A stretch of DNA of 20,430 nt from Opitutaceae bacterium (lineage in GTDB: Bacteria; Verrucomicrobiota; Verrucomicrobiia; Opitutales; Opitutaceae): the NCBI GenBank assembly GCA_009919985.1, contig RGAX01000023.1, positions 1-20,430 of the forward strand, given 5' to 3'. The position numbers were made by a program, and so were the translations under genes. Under the pieces are notes generated by a model. That model saw only the letters and a list, made by a program, of their open reading frames with translations. It searched no databases and was not told the DNA's origin. Of this stretch, positions 7,255 through 15,761 are shown piece after piece (the first letter of the stretch is position 1; each line of letters opens with the position of its first letter).

Positions 7255-8840
7255 TGATCGGCTATCTTTCAACGAATCACGCGCTCATTGCGGCGTTTGC
7301 GCCTCGGCCGGTGCGTCGTACGCGAGGCGAGACTTTAGCGCTTAATCGCGTCTTTAAAAAAGCGCCTAAACTCTCGGACTACTTTGGTGAAGACGAGATC
7401 ATCGCGACCAAAGGCAGTTTGGAGCGTCCGATCTCGGGCTTGGCGATGGACAGTCGTCGCGTGGCGCCGGGTAATGTCTTTTTTGCTCTCCCTGGTTTTC
7501 GTTTGGATGGAGCGCATTTTGTCGATGAAGCCATGAGCCGTGGCGCGGTAGCCATCGTCACGGAAAAAATGCCGGCCCATCCACCCGCAAAAATAACTTT
7601 TATTCATGTCGCCAACGCGCGGGCCTCGCTCGCGCGGGTTTCTCAAAGCTACTACAAATTTCCTGATCGTGATCTCTCGGTGGTCGGTGTCACTGGCAGC
7701 AGTGGTAAGACAACGGTTTCGCACCTCATCCAACATTTCTTACGCGGAGATCAACAGGTTGGGCTCATAGGCACAATAAACTATGACCTCGGTGCGCGCA
7801 CGGTCCCTTCGTTTCGCACCACCCCCGAGTCACTAGATGTTTATGGGATGCTCGCGCAGATGCGTGATGCGGGCTGCCGCCAAGCGGTCGTAGAAGTCAG
7901 CTCCCACGGTATCGATCAACAGCGCGTTCAAGGGCTTCGCCTCGGGGCCGCCGTTTTTACTAATCTTTCCAGCGAACACCTCGATTATCACGCAACTACG
8001 GCCGCCTATTTTGAGGTCAAAGCGCGTTTATTTAATGGTGAGAATGGAGCCCTCCCGAAAGTTGCCGTAGTCAATCTCGACGACCAGCATGGCATTCAGC
8101 TCGCAGCGCGGATACCGGCCGAAGTGCGCACCCTCACTTTTGGTGAAACACCTGCGGCCCAAGTCCGCGCGGAAAATATCGCGTATACGCTCAAAAGCAC
8201 GATTTTCAAACTGATCTGGCCCGCTGGCGCGATGCAGATCGAGTCGCCTTTGGTGGGAAGTTATAATTTGAGTAACTTGCTCGCCGCTATTGCCACCGCC
8301 TATGGCCTCGGCCGCGATCCCTTTGTTTTTCTCGCCAAGTTACGCGCCTTCAAGGGCATCCCAGGTCGGATGGAACGCATTGAGGAAGGCCAGGGATTCG
8401 AGGTTTTTGTGGATTACGCTCACACCGCGAATTCGTTGCGCGCAGCTCTGAACATGGTAAGGTCGATGACGCCAGGTCGTCTTGTTGTAGTCTTTGGTTG
8501 CGTGGGTCATCGTGAACGTACGCAACGGGCAGTTATGGCAGAGACAGTGCAGGAGTTTGCGGATTTCGCCATGGTGACGGCAGATAATCCGAAAGACGAA
8601 TCACTCGCCCAAATTTTCACCGATATGCAGGCCGGAGTAACTCAGCAGGATAAATTTACGTGGATCGAGGATCGGCGCCAAGCCATCAGCCTCGCACTCG
8701 ATGCCTGCAAGCCGGGCGATAGCCTGGTAATTGCGGGCAAAGGCCACGAAAGTTATCAGCGCATGGGCTCGACGGTGGTGCCTTTTGACGACCGTGAAGT
8801 CGTGCGGGATCTACTACGTCGCAAAACGCCAAGCTACTAA
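7254..8840 (+). CDS. murE: UDP-N-acetylmuramoyl-tripeptide synthetase MurE
   Basis: MurE adds the third stem residue (usually meso-diaminopimelate in Gram-negative bacteria, lysine in many Gram-positives) to UDP-MurNAc-L-Ala-D-Glu in the cytoplasm, using ATP. The P-loop is GSSGKTT at 148-154 with K152. The substrate region TTPESLDVYGML, the VEVSSHGIDQQR block and the NLSSEHLDYH block follow. The amino-acid selectivity motif, DNPR in diaminopimelate enzymes, reads DNPK at 444-447, and the usual GGDRDK stretch reads VGHRER at 417-422. GKGHE at 495-499 is intact. Substrate is probably diaminopimelate but is not settled by the motif. The ATG overlaps the ftsI stop (TAATG), giving about 33 residues ahead of the normal start of the fold; GTG 7311 is an alternative. 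At 528 aa it is slightly long. It overlaps murF by one base. Confidence 0.95.
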   Translation: MIGYLSTNHALIAAFAPRPVRRTRGETLALNRVFKKAPKLSDYFGEDEIIATKGSLERPISGLAMDSRRVAPGNVFFALPGFRLDGAHFVDEAMSRGAVAIVTEKMPAHPPAKITFIHVANARASLARVSQSYYKFPDRDLSVVGVTGSSGKTTVSHLIQHFLRGDQQVGLIGTINYDLGARTVPSFRTTPESLDVYGMLAQMRDAGCRQAVVEVSSHGIDQQRVQGLRLGAAVFTNLSSEHLDYHATTAAYFEVKARLFNGENGALPKVAVVNLDDQHGIQLAARIPAEVRTLTFGETPAAQVRAENIAYTLKSTIFKLIWPAGAMQIESPLVGSYNLSNLLAAIATAYGLGRDPFVFLAKLRAFKGIPGRMERIEEGQGFEVFVDYAHTANSLRAALNMVRSMTPGRLVVVFGCVGHRERTQRAVMAETVQEFADFAMVTADNPKDESLAQIFTDMQAGVTQQDKFTWIEDRRQAISLALDACKPGDSLVIAGKGHESYQRMGSTVVPFDDREVVRDLLRRKTPSY

Positions 8841-10246
8841 TGCCACATTTTGATCCAGCCCAACTTGCTCGTTGGACCGCCGGTCAATGGACGATTTTGC
8901 CGACCGCGCGGTTGAGTGGCTTTGCGATTGATTCGCGCCAAGTCCGCACCGGTGAAATTTTTGTCGCGCTAAAAACGGCAGCTCGCGATGGCCATGATTT
9001 TCTCGTGACCGCGCTGCAAGCGGGGGCCTCGGCCGCGATCGTCTCATCGCCCAATCCCAATGTGGCTCTTCCGCAGCTCATCGTAAAAGATCCTCTCGCA
9101 GCGTTTCAGGCTATTGCACGCGAACACCGGCGTGCATTTGCTGGCTCAGTGATCGGCGTCACCGGCAGCGCCGGCAAGACTTCGACGAAAAACCTCCTCG
9201 CCTTACTGCTTGGAGCTAGAGCGGAAGCTAGCCCCGTTCTGGCGACTGAAGGAAATCTTAATAATCACCTGGGCGTACCTCTTACGCTTACAAAATTGGA
9301 GCCGACCCAGCATCAATTTGCGGTGATCGAAGCTGGCATCAGCGCACCAGGCGATATGGCCGTACTTGCGGGGATGATCGAGCCGGATATCGCTGTTACC
9401 ACGCTGGTCGCAGCGGCGCATATCAAAGAACTGGGTTCGCTCGAGGGTGTTGCTTTGGAGAAATCGCGACTTTCCGCGGCGGTGAGACCTCCAGGCGTCG
9501 CGATATATCCTGCGCAATGCGCAGTTTTTTCAGCGTTCCGAGAACTTGCGGTTTCGCACATCAAGGTGGAACCGGTCGGGCAGCATGCAGGGCGAAACTC
9601 TCGTTTGAACTCGTTCGGTTTTGTTCTCACACAATCAGCAGAAACGACGCACCTTGAGCTGTTGTGGGGAGATGGTAATACCTCGGCATTTACGCTGCGA
9701 CGCGTAACCGATGGAATGGCGCAAAATGCGGCACTGGCGATCAGCGCGGCACTGCACCTCGGAGTGAGTGCTATTGCGATTCAAGAACGCTTGCAGACTT
9801 ATGCACCGGCTGCGATGCGCGGTGAATGGCGGCGAGTCTTGGGGCGTTTGCTCTATCTTGATTGCTACAACGCCAACCCTGCCTCGATGCGGGATGCGCT
9901 GGTCACATTTCGCGCGGTTGCCCCAGCGGCGCAACCACGGCTTTATGTGATCGGCGGTATGGAGGAGCTCGGGGCGGAAGCGGCTCGTTATCACCATGAG
10001 TTGGGACGATTGATCGAGTTGCGCGCAGGGGATAGGCTTGTGACGATGGGAGATTATGCGGACGAACTTCGTGCCGGGGCTATTGAGCAAGGCCTGAATG
10101 CCGCGCAAATTTCAGTGGTAACAACGCATGCAGACATTGCCGCGGCGATCTCGGGTTTCCACGGGGCAATTTTTGTTAAAGGTAGTCGTCGTTATCAACT
10201 TGAGGCGGCTCTTGGCGCACTCCTAGAACCTATTTCGTCATGCTAA
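8840..10246 (+). CDS. murF: UDP-N-acetylmuramoyl-tripeptide--D-alanyl-D-alanine ligase MurF
   Basis: MurF ligates the D-Ala-D-Ala dipeptide, made by the Ddl encoded downstream, to the UDP-MurNAc-tripeptide and so completes the cytoplasmic precursor. The N-terminal part has the FAIDSRQVRTGEIFVAL block (28-44), the ATP-binding loop GSAGKTSTK lies at 109-117 with K113, EGNLNNHLGVPLTL follows at about 137-150, and DCYNANPASM lies at about residue 343. The C-terminal domain ends in a KGSRRYQLE motif. Length of 468 aa is typical. Its ATG shares a base with the murE stop (TAATG). Its last seven bases overlap mraY, so the three genes are probably translated in a coupled manner. Confidence 0.96.
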   Translation: MPHFDPAQLARWTAGQWTILPTARLSGFAIDSRQVRTGEIFVALKTAARDGHDFLVTALQAGASAAIVSSPNPNVALPQLIVKDPLAAFQAIAREHRRAFAGSVIGVTGSAGKTSTKNLLALLLGARAEASPVLATEGNLNNHLGVPLTLTKLEPTQHQFAVIEAGISAPGDMAVLAGMIEPDIAVTTLVAAAHIKELGSLEGVALEKSRLSAAVRPPGVAIYPAQCAVFSAFRELAVSHIKVEPVGQHAGRNSRLNSFGFVLTQSAETTHLELLWGDGNTSAFTLRRVTDGMAQNAALAISAALHLGVSAIAIQERLQTYAPAAMRGEWRRVLGRLLYLDCYNANPASMRDALVTFRAVAPAAQPRLYVIGGMEELGAEAARYHHELGRLIELRAGDRLVTMGDYADELRAGAIEQGLNAAQISVVTTHADIAAAISGFHGAIFVKGSRRYQLEAALGALLEPISSC

Positions 10247-11367
10247 GTTATCTGGCTAATTTCGAAGAATTTTACGGTCCACTACGCGTGTTTCGGTCAC
10301 TGACATTTCGTACCGTAGGCGCGACAGTGACCGCCGCGATGATTGGCTTTATCATCGGACCTTGGCTCATTGCCAAGTTGCGAAAATTGAAGTTCGGCCA
10401 GCACTACGACGACGATCGGACGGGTGATCTCGCCCAACGCTTTGATAAAAAAAACACTCCTACGATGGGGGGGCTACTTATTTTTGCGGCCGTGTTTGGC
10501 TCATCGGTGCTTTGGGCGGAACCCAAGATTTGGGTGGGTATCGCGCTATTTGTTTATGCGGCACTCACCGCAGTCGGTTTTCGCGATGATTGGCTCAAAG
10601 TCGTGCACAAAAATCGCAACGGAATCTCTTCGAGGGAGAAAATTTTTTGGCAGACCTTAGTCACGGTTGTCGCGCTGGGCCTGCTACTCTGGCACCCCGC
10701 GAGCGCGGAAAAAATCCGAGAGCTGTGGGTCCCGTTTGTGAAACATCCGATTTATGTGTTCTCGGGCGTGATCGGACTACCGGCACTGTTTATTTTCATC
10801 TACCTGTGGCTTGTGGGTTTTAGTAACGCGATCAACCTGACGGACGGATTGGATGGGCTAGCGATCGGTTGCACAATCTCAGTGTCACTCGTGTACGGGA
10901 TTTTGGCGTACGTCGCCGGCAACGTGATCATTTCAGATTATCTTTTGATCCCCTATGTGGCGGGCGTGGGTGAACTGACGGTGGTTTGTGGAGCGCTGGT
11001 GGGCGCGGGGCTGGCGTTTCTTTGGTACAATTCTTTCCCGGCGGAAGTTTTCATGGGCGACACGGGCTCGCTGGCGCTCGGTGGTTTAATCGGAATCATG
11101 GCGTTTATGGTGCAGCAGCCCCTGACGCTACTTATTGTAGGCGGAGTTTTCGTGTGGGAGGCAGTCTCGGTCATGATCCAAGTGTCGGTGTTTAAATACA
11201 CCAAACGACGAAGTGCGACTGGGGAAGGTAAACGATTTTTCCTGATGGCACCGATCCATCATCATTTCCAAAAAAAGGGGTGGCCCGAGACTAAGGTCGT
11301 TCTGCGGTTTTGGGTTTTATCGCTGATCTTCGCCCTCGTTGGACTCGGCACGCTGAAGCTGCGTTAA
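10240..11367 (+). CDS. mraY: Phospho-N-acetylmuramoyl-pentapeptide-transferase MraY
   Basis: MraY transfers phospho-MurNAc-pentapeptide from UDP to undecaprenyl phosphate, making lipid I at the inner face of the membrane. The protein has about ten hydrophobic helices. Family signatures are visible: KKNTPTMGGLLIF near residue 70, the paired aspartates D116-D117 in GFRDDWLKV, NLTDGLDGLA at 199-208, D274 in FMGDTGSLALGG, and the histidine motif HHH at 340-342 in MAPIHHHFQKKGWPE. Length is 375 aa, slightly above the usual 360. The start codon lies inside the 3' end of murF. An 88-base gap follows before the LysM gene, where murD would be expected in a standard cluster. Codon choice here (CTG, CTA, TTG for Leu) differs from the CTC-dominated ftsA and ftsZ. 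Confidence 0.97.
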   Translation: MLSYLANFEEFYGPLRVFRSLTFRTVGATVTAAMIGFIIGPWLIAKLRKLKFGQHYDDDRTGDLAQRFDKKNTPTMGGLLIFAAVFGSSVLWAEPKIWVGIALFVYAALTAVGFRDDWLKVVHKNRNGISSREKIFWQTLVTVVALGLLLWHPASAEKIRELWVPFVKHPIYVFSGVIGLPALFIFIYLWLVGFSNAINLTDGLDGLAIGCTISVSLVYGILAYVAGNVIISDYLLIPYVAGVGELTVVCGALVGAGLAFLWYNSFPAEVFMGDTGSLALGGLIGIMAFMVQQPLTLLIVGGVFVWEAVSVMIQVSVFKYTKRRSATGEGKRFFLMAPIHHHFQKKGWPETKVVLRFWVLSLIFALVGLGTLKLR

Positions 11368-11455
11368 ACTCAAACTGTTTACCTGAAAAACCCACTTGAA
11401 TTTCCCTCTAGATTGAACGTGCGTTTCTTATCCTGAACAACCATCTACTTTAACT

Positions 11456-12352
11456 ATGAAAATCATCCGTGTCTTTGGCGTAGTCGTGGGCATCCACCTT
11501 TTTGCGCTCATGCTCATTTTCGCTAATCCTGGTTGCAGCTCGACGAGCAAACCAGCCCCCACGCCGGCGGATACCGCAGCCGCTGCCTCTCCGGCCGCTC
11601 CCGTGGTGAGCGTGCCGCTCTCAGGAGGCTCCTCCACCGCGACGGAATCTTCCCTGACGGCTGCGCCGCTCGGGGCTGAACCTATGAGCAATGCAATCGG
11701 TGGCGTGCGTTTCACGCCTACCCGTCCCGGTACTCCTGCGGCCAGCGCCCTTGAGGCCGCACCTATGGCCAATGTTACTCCGGCCTCCACCTATGTCGTA
11801 GTAAAAAATGACAACCTTTCGAGCATCGCGAAGAAAAACCATATCACGGTAACCGAACTCGCTGCGGCCAATAACATCAAAGTCGGTCAATCTCTGCGTC
11901 TTGGCCAAAAATTGATCATCCCCGGCAAGGCTCCCGCGGTGGGTACGCCAACCTCGCCAGCAGCCGCTCCGGCCAAGGCGCTTACGCCCTCCACCAATGC
12001 CGCTCTCAAGCCGGCGGGAGACGCCGTTTCACATACGGTCAAAATGGGTGAGTCGCTGGGCGCAATCGCGCGCAAGTACGGAGTTCGTCAGGGCGATATT
12101 GCCGTCGCCAATAACATTACCGACCCGCAAAAAATTACCGCCGGTCAGATTCTCTCGATACCCGCTCCGACGGCGGCCAACAAAGCCAAAGCTACCGGAA
12201 AGTCGGCGGATACCGCCAAGGCTCCTGAACCTATGAAGCCGCTGTTTGTCGTCCCTCCCGTTGAGCAAGATCTTGATGCAGGGTTGAAGCCTGCGACCGG
12301 CGCTGAAGTGCCCATCATCAAGGTCGAGGAAGCCCCTGCGCCTAAGCCTTAA
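11456..12352 (+). CDS. Putative lipoprotein with two LysM domains
   Basis: This 298-residue exported protein has two peptidoglycan-binding LysM domains, at about 113-156 (YVVVKNDNLSSIAKKNHITV, ending LGQKLIIPG) and 193-236 (HTVKMGESLGAIARKYGV, ending GQILSIPA). An N-terminal hydrophobic segment at 6-24 ends in ANPGC. Cys27 is a possible lipidation site, although Asn at the -3 position is not standard. Long Ala/Pro/Thr-rich linkers separate the parts, and the tail is Pro-rich. No hydrolase, amidase or peptidase M23 domain follows the LysM repeats, so it is probably a structural wall binder or division-site factor; this is inference. It sits between mraY and ftsW on the same strand, replacing murD positionally. 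TTTAACT lies directly before the ATG. Gaps on both sides (88 and 75 bases) are larger than elsewhere in the cluster. Confidence 0.88.
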   Translation: MKIIRVFGVVVGIHLFALMLIFANPGCSSTSKPAPTPADTAAAASPAAPVVSVPLSGGSSTATESSLTAAPLGAEPMSNAIGGVRFTPTRPGTPAASALEAAPMANVTPASTYVVVKNDNLSSIAKKNHITVTELAAANNIKVGQSLRLGQKLIIPGKAPAVGTPTSPAAAPAKALTPSTNAALKPAGDAVSHTVKMGESLGAIARKYGVRQGDIAVANNITDPQKITAGQILSIPAPTAANKAKATGKSADTAKAPEPMKPLFVVPPVEQDLDAGLKPATGAEVPIIKVEEAPAPKP

Positions 12353-12427
12353 ACGAATTCATGTTGCACGCGTTCGCCGATCCTTTCCGCGTATTCGTTA
12401 TTAGCTTTTTACCTTTTTGAGCCTGCC

Positions 12428-13588
12428 ATGTCGACTGCGCCCGTCGCTCCGTCTCGTGCCTACCAGCTCATTAATCCCGCCGCGTTGATTGCTGTCTGTT
12501 GCATTGGGCTAACGATTTTAGGCCTAACAATTTTGTTCAGTGCCAGCGCATCGTTTAAACAAGGACCGTATTATTATCTCAATAAGCAGATTCTCGGGGT
12601 GTTCATGGCTGGCGCGCTATGTTTTGTCGCCAGTCGGATCAATCTTGATTATGCGAGACGTTACTCTTGGTGGATCGCCGGTATTGCTTTGTTTCTTTTG
12701 GTACTGGTGCTAATTCCTCGTTTGGGAATTTCGGTGAAGGGCAGCCGCCGTTGGTTGGGGTTCGGTTCGGTGCGATTGCAAGTTTCAGAATTTGCGAAGC
12801 TCGCGCTGGTGTTTTGTCTTTCGCATTACCTCGCGTTGAATCAGACACGCATTAGCGAACTTGTGCGTGGTTATTTTTTACCGCTGGGATTGATTGGTGC
12901 GTTCGTGGGCTTGATCGTACTTGAGCCGGATTTCGGTACGGCAGCGCTTGCTCTGGTGGTGGGGCTCACGTTGCTATTTTTGGCCGGTGCAAAATGGCGC
13001 TATATTGTACCGACCGTAGGACTCGCGATTTTATTTTTCGCGGTGATGGTGATTCACAATCCGAATCGACTGCGGCGTTTTGTCGCATTTCTCGATGTCG
13101 AAGGTAACAAACAGGGCGGGACCTATCAATTGTACCAAGCCTTAGCGGCGTACGCGGCCGGTGGCACCGAAGGCGCCGGGCTGGGGCAGGGGCGACAACA
13201 ACTCAACTTTTTGCCTGAAGCTCACACGGATTTTATTTTTGCGGTCGTCGGCGAGGAACTTGGGTTATGGTTTACGCTCGGCGTAGTGGCGGTTTTTGCG
13301 ACGATATTCATCGCTGGACTCGTTCATCTGCGTCGTGCGCCTAACCTCTTTCATTTCTTACTCGTGACCGGTTGCCTCATGTTGATCTGTTTGCAGTCGA
13401 TCGTGAATCTCGGGGTCGTTACCGGCGTTTTTCCCACCAAGGGTATGTCGCTACCCTTTATCAGTGCTGGGCTCTCGAACCTGTTGCTCATGGGGTTGCT
13501 GGTGGGCATCATCCTCAACACGCAACGCACGTGGGGTCGTGCGGTACTTGCCGAAAAATCGCGCTCAATGCGCGAGGTACTAGGTTAA
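12428..13588 (+). CDS. ftsW: Septal peptidoglycan polymerase FtsW (SEDS family)
   Basis: FtsW polymerises lipid II at the division site together with FtsI. About ten transmembrane helices are seen. SEDS blocks include KGSRRWLGFGSVRLQVSEFAK at about 106-126, LEPDFGTAAL, and FLPEAHTDFIFAVVGEELGL, in which D268 corresponds to the conserved catalytic aspartate. The late motif TKGMSLPFIS is present, but the usually invariant SYGGSS that follows reads SAGLSN at 346-351. Length is 386 aa, typical. The presence of ftsI in the same cluster and the neighbouring murG favour FtsW over RodA. The gap to murG is 31 bases. No Shine-Dalgarno sequence precedes the ATG. Confidence 0.95.
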   Translation: MSTAPVAPSRAYQLINPAALIAVCCIGLTILGLTILFSASASFKQGPYYYLNKQILGVFMAGALCFVASRINLDYARRYSWWIAGIALFLLVLVLIPRLGISVKGSRRWLGFGSVRLQVSEFAKLALVFCLSHYLALNQTRISELVRGYFLPLGLIGAFVGLIVLEPDFGTAALALVVGLTLLFLAGAKWRYIVPTVGLAILFFAVMVIHNPNRLRRFVAFLDVEGNKQGGTYQLYQALAAYAAGGTEGAGLGQGRQQLNFLPEAHTDFIFAVVGEELGLWFTLGVVAVFATIFIAGLVHLRRAPNLFHFLLVTGCLMLICLQSIVNLGVVTGVFPTKGMSLPFISAGLSNLLLMGLLVGIILNTQRTWGRAVLAEKSRSMREVLG

Positions 13589-13619
13589 GTATCGGGCAGC
13601 ACCGTTTACGTAAACTTCC

Positions 13620-14747
13620 ATGAGCCACTTTCTCATCTCTTGTGGTGGCACCGGCGGACATCTTTCACCGGGCATCGCTCTGGCCGAAGGGCTCACGGCC
13701 CGTGGCCACACTGCCACGTTGTTAATCAGTCAGAAAAAAGTGGACGCCCGTCTCATTGAGAAATATCCGCAGATGCATTTTGCCCGCATACCGGGTTCGG
13801 GGTTTTCTTGGCGCCCAATCGCTCTTGTGCGTTGTTTCTTTGCGCAATTTCGGGCGGTGCGGTTTTGCCGCGGGCTCATTCGGCAGACTGCACCGGTCGG
13901 TATTGTGGGCTTTGGCGGCTTTACTTCGGCACCTATCGTGTTGGCAGGCAAATGGGCTCGGTTACCGGTAGTGTTGCATGAATCCAATCGGGTGCCGGGT
14001 CTGGCGATTCGTTGGTTGGGGCGTTTAGCCACGCTCGTTTATCTGCCGCCAGGGGTGCTGCTTCCTCGCCTGCAAGCCTCCTCTATTCGGTACGCGGCTC
14101 CACCGGTGCGGCGTGAGATCGTGCGGACCTCATCAGTAGAAGCACGTCTGGCGTTGGGGCTAGATCCAATGCGTAAGGTGCTCGTCTTACTCGGTGGCAG
14201 CCAAGGCGCGAGCGCCCTTAATCAATGGGCGCGGGCACACGTTGAGTCCCTCGCGCATGAAGGAGTGCAGCTTTATTGTGTCACCGGATTGGGCAAAGGT
14301 GCGACCGAGTCGCTCACGCTCAAAACTAAAATGGGCGAGCCGATCTGTGCGATGTTTGTGCCGTTCAGCGATCGCGTGGCCCAACTGCTTTCCGCAGCCG
14401 ATCTTGTCGTGTCTCGGGCTGGAGCCGGTTCCATCGCGGAACTGATTCGTTGTGAGACGCCGGCGATTCTAGTGCCTTTCCCTCAATCAGCCGACGATCA
14501 CCAGCGGGCCAACGCAGCTTATTTTGAGCAGCAGGGCGGGGGCGGTGTAGTCGAACAGGTCGCTCTCGCGAAGCTAAGTAGCACCGTGCTTGATCTGATT
14601 TTTAACGACGGACTGCTTTCTAAATATCGTGCCCAGCTCAAAGCAATGGATGGCGCCGATCCGGTCGCTGCCATGGTCAACGATCTTGAGCGACTCGCGG
14701 CCTCGCCGGCGTGCGCCGCTTCGATTTCCTCCAAATCAGCTACATGA
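13620..14747 (+). CDS. murG: Lipid II synthase MurG (GlcNAc transferase)
   Basis: MurG adds GlcNAc from UDP-GlcNAc to lipid I at the inner membrane surface, giving lipid II for FtsW. The N-terminal glycine loop GGTGGH lies at residues 9-14, a further motif GFGGFTSAPIVLAGK near residue 100, and HESNRVPGLA near 121. The C-terminal donor-binding domain has VLLGGSQGASALN and SRAGAGSIAEL, followed by PFPQSADDHQRANAAYF at about 281-301. Length of 375 aa is normal. The stop overlaps the murB ATG in an ATGA arrangement. murC, which often follows murG, is absent. Confidence 0.97.
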   Translation: MSHFLISCGGTGGHLSPGIALAEGLTARGHTATLLISQKKVDARLIEKYPQMHFARIPGSGFSWRPIALVRCFFAQFRAVRFCRGLIRQTAPVGIVGFGGFTSAPIVLAGKWARLPVVLHESNRVPGLAIRWLGRLATLVYLPPGVLLPRLQASSIRYAAPPVRREIVRTSSVEARLALGLDPMRKVLVLLGGSQGASALNQWARAHVESLAHEGVQLYCVTGLGKGATESLTLKTKMGEPICAMFVPFSDRVAQLLSAADLVVSRAGAGSIAELIRCETPAILVPFPQSADDHQRANAAYFEQQGGGGVVEQVALAKLSSTVLDLIFNDGLLSKYRAQLKAMDGADPVAAMVNDLERLAASPACAASISSKSAT

Positions 14748-15736
14748 ACCCAGTGAATCTAAATTCCGCCGATCAAGCCAATCTCGGCCTCGCGCGTGCG
14801 CATCACTGGGATGCATTTCACCAAGCGATGCGTCCGCGGCTCGGCGCTACGGCTAAATTTACGCGTGAAGAACCTCTCGCGGTAAAAACCACTATTCGTC
14901 TCGGTGGCTCCGCTCGGCTCTATGCCGAACCAGGCAGCGAAGAAGATATGCGCCTTTTGCTCAACGCGGCGGCGGCGGCCGGTATCGCGGTTTTACCGCT
15001 CGGCCGAGGTTCTAATCTCATCGTTCCGGACGCCGGGGTGGAGGCATTGGTGATTTCAATGGCTCATGAAAATTGGGCGAAATTTGAAGCTCGTCCAGAC
15101 GGTGCCGTTTGGGTGGGCGCTGGACTCAGATTGAAAAATCTGTGCGGCCTGGCGGCGAAGGCGGGATTAACGGGTTTTGAATTTCTCGAGGGTATACCGG
15201 GTAATGTAGGTGGAGCGCTGCGTATGAATGCCGGCGCGATGGGTGGCTGGATGTTCGACGTGGTTGAAGCGGTGCAACTCATCACGGCAAGTGGCGAAAG
15301 CCGAACTTTGGAGCGCGCGGCGATGCACGTGGATTATCGACACTGCGCCGAGTTGCATGATGCGATTGCTCTGGGCGCGTTGCTGCGTCCGTCCGCTCAC
15401 GCCGATACCGAAGCGGTCGGTCGACAGATCGATGTTTATAAAAAAAAGCGTCAGGAATCCCAGCCACGCGAGCCCAGTGCAGGATGTATTTTCAAGAATC
15501 CACCAGGTAATTCAGCGGGTCGACTCATTGATCAGAGTGGACTCAAGGGCGAGCGGGTGGGGGACGCCGAGGTCTCGCCGATACATGCCAATTTCATGGT
15601 AAACCGAGGTGCGGCCACGAGCGCCGACTTGATCGAACTCGTGCGCCGGGTGCGTGCGCGCGTGCGCGTCGCCCAAGGGGTTGAGCTGGAGCCAGAAGTT
15701 TTGCTTTACGGCCAGCAATGGAAAGACGTGCTCTAA
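14744..15736 (+). CDS. murB: UDP-N-acetylenolpyruvoylglucosamine reductase MurB
   Basis: MurB is a cytoplasmic FAD enzyme that uses NADPH to reduce UDP-GlcNAc-enolpyruvate to UDP-MurNAc. FAD-binding blocks are visible: TTIRLGGSARLYAEP, LGRGSNLIVPDAG and the GFEFLEGIPGNVGGALRMNAG stretch in the first half. The C-terminal block SAGCIFKNPPGNSAGRLIDQ carries Cys248 where the E. coli enzyme has the proton-donating Ser. The ATG at 14744 overlaps the murG stop by four bases (ATGA) and gives 330 aa. The longer GTG start at 14711 would overlap murG by 37 bases and adds no conserved sequence. The spacing of the C-terminal motifs and lack of an extra insert suggest a type II-like MurB, by inference. ddl follows after 25 bases. 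Confidence 0.95.
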   Translation: MNPVNLNSADQANLGLARAHHWDAFHQAMRPRLGATAKFTREEPLAVKTTIRLGGSARLYAEPGSEEDMRLLLNAAAAAGIAVLPLGRGSNLIVPDAGVEALVISMAHENWAKFEARPDGAVWVGAGLRLKNLCGLAAKAGLTGFEFLEGIPGNVGGALRMNAGAMGGWMFDVVEAVQLITASGESRTLERAAMHVDYRHCAELHDAIALGALLRPSAHADTEAVGRQIDVYKKKRQESQPREPSAGCIFKNPPGNSAGRLIDQSGLKGERVGDAEVSPIHANFMVNRGAATSADLIELVRRVRARVRVAQGVELEPEVLLYGQQWKDVL

Positions 15737-15761
15737 AAAGTGCATCTTCATATTTAAATTC

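Noticed and set aside
11368..11455. Internal promoter before the LysM gene
   Set aside because: TTGAAT and TTGAAC hexamers occur (11396 and 11413) but no acceptable -10 element lies at a proper distance from either.
14711..14743. Longer murB start at GTG 14711
   Set aside because: It overlaps murG by 37 bases; the ATG at 14744 makes a standard ATGA overlap and keeps all conserved sequence.
15654..15761. Longer ddl start inside murB
   Set aside because: The extra 36 residues are not conserved-looking and overlap murB; ATG 15762 fits the family start.
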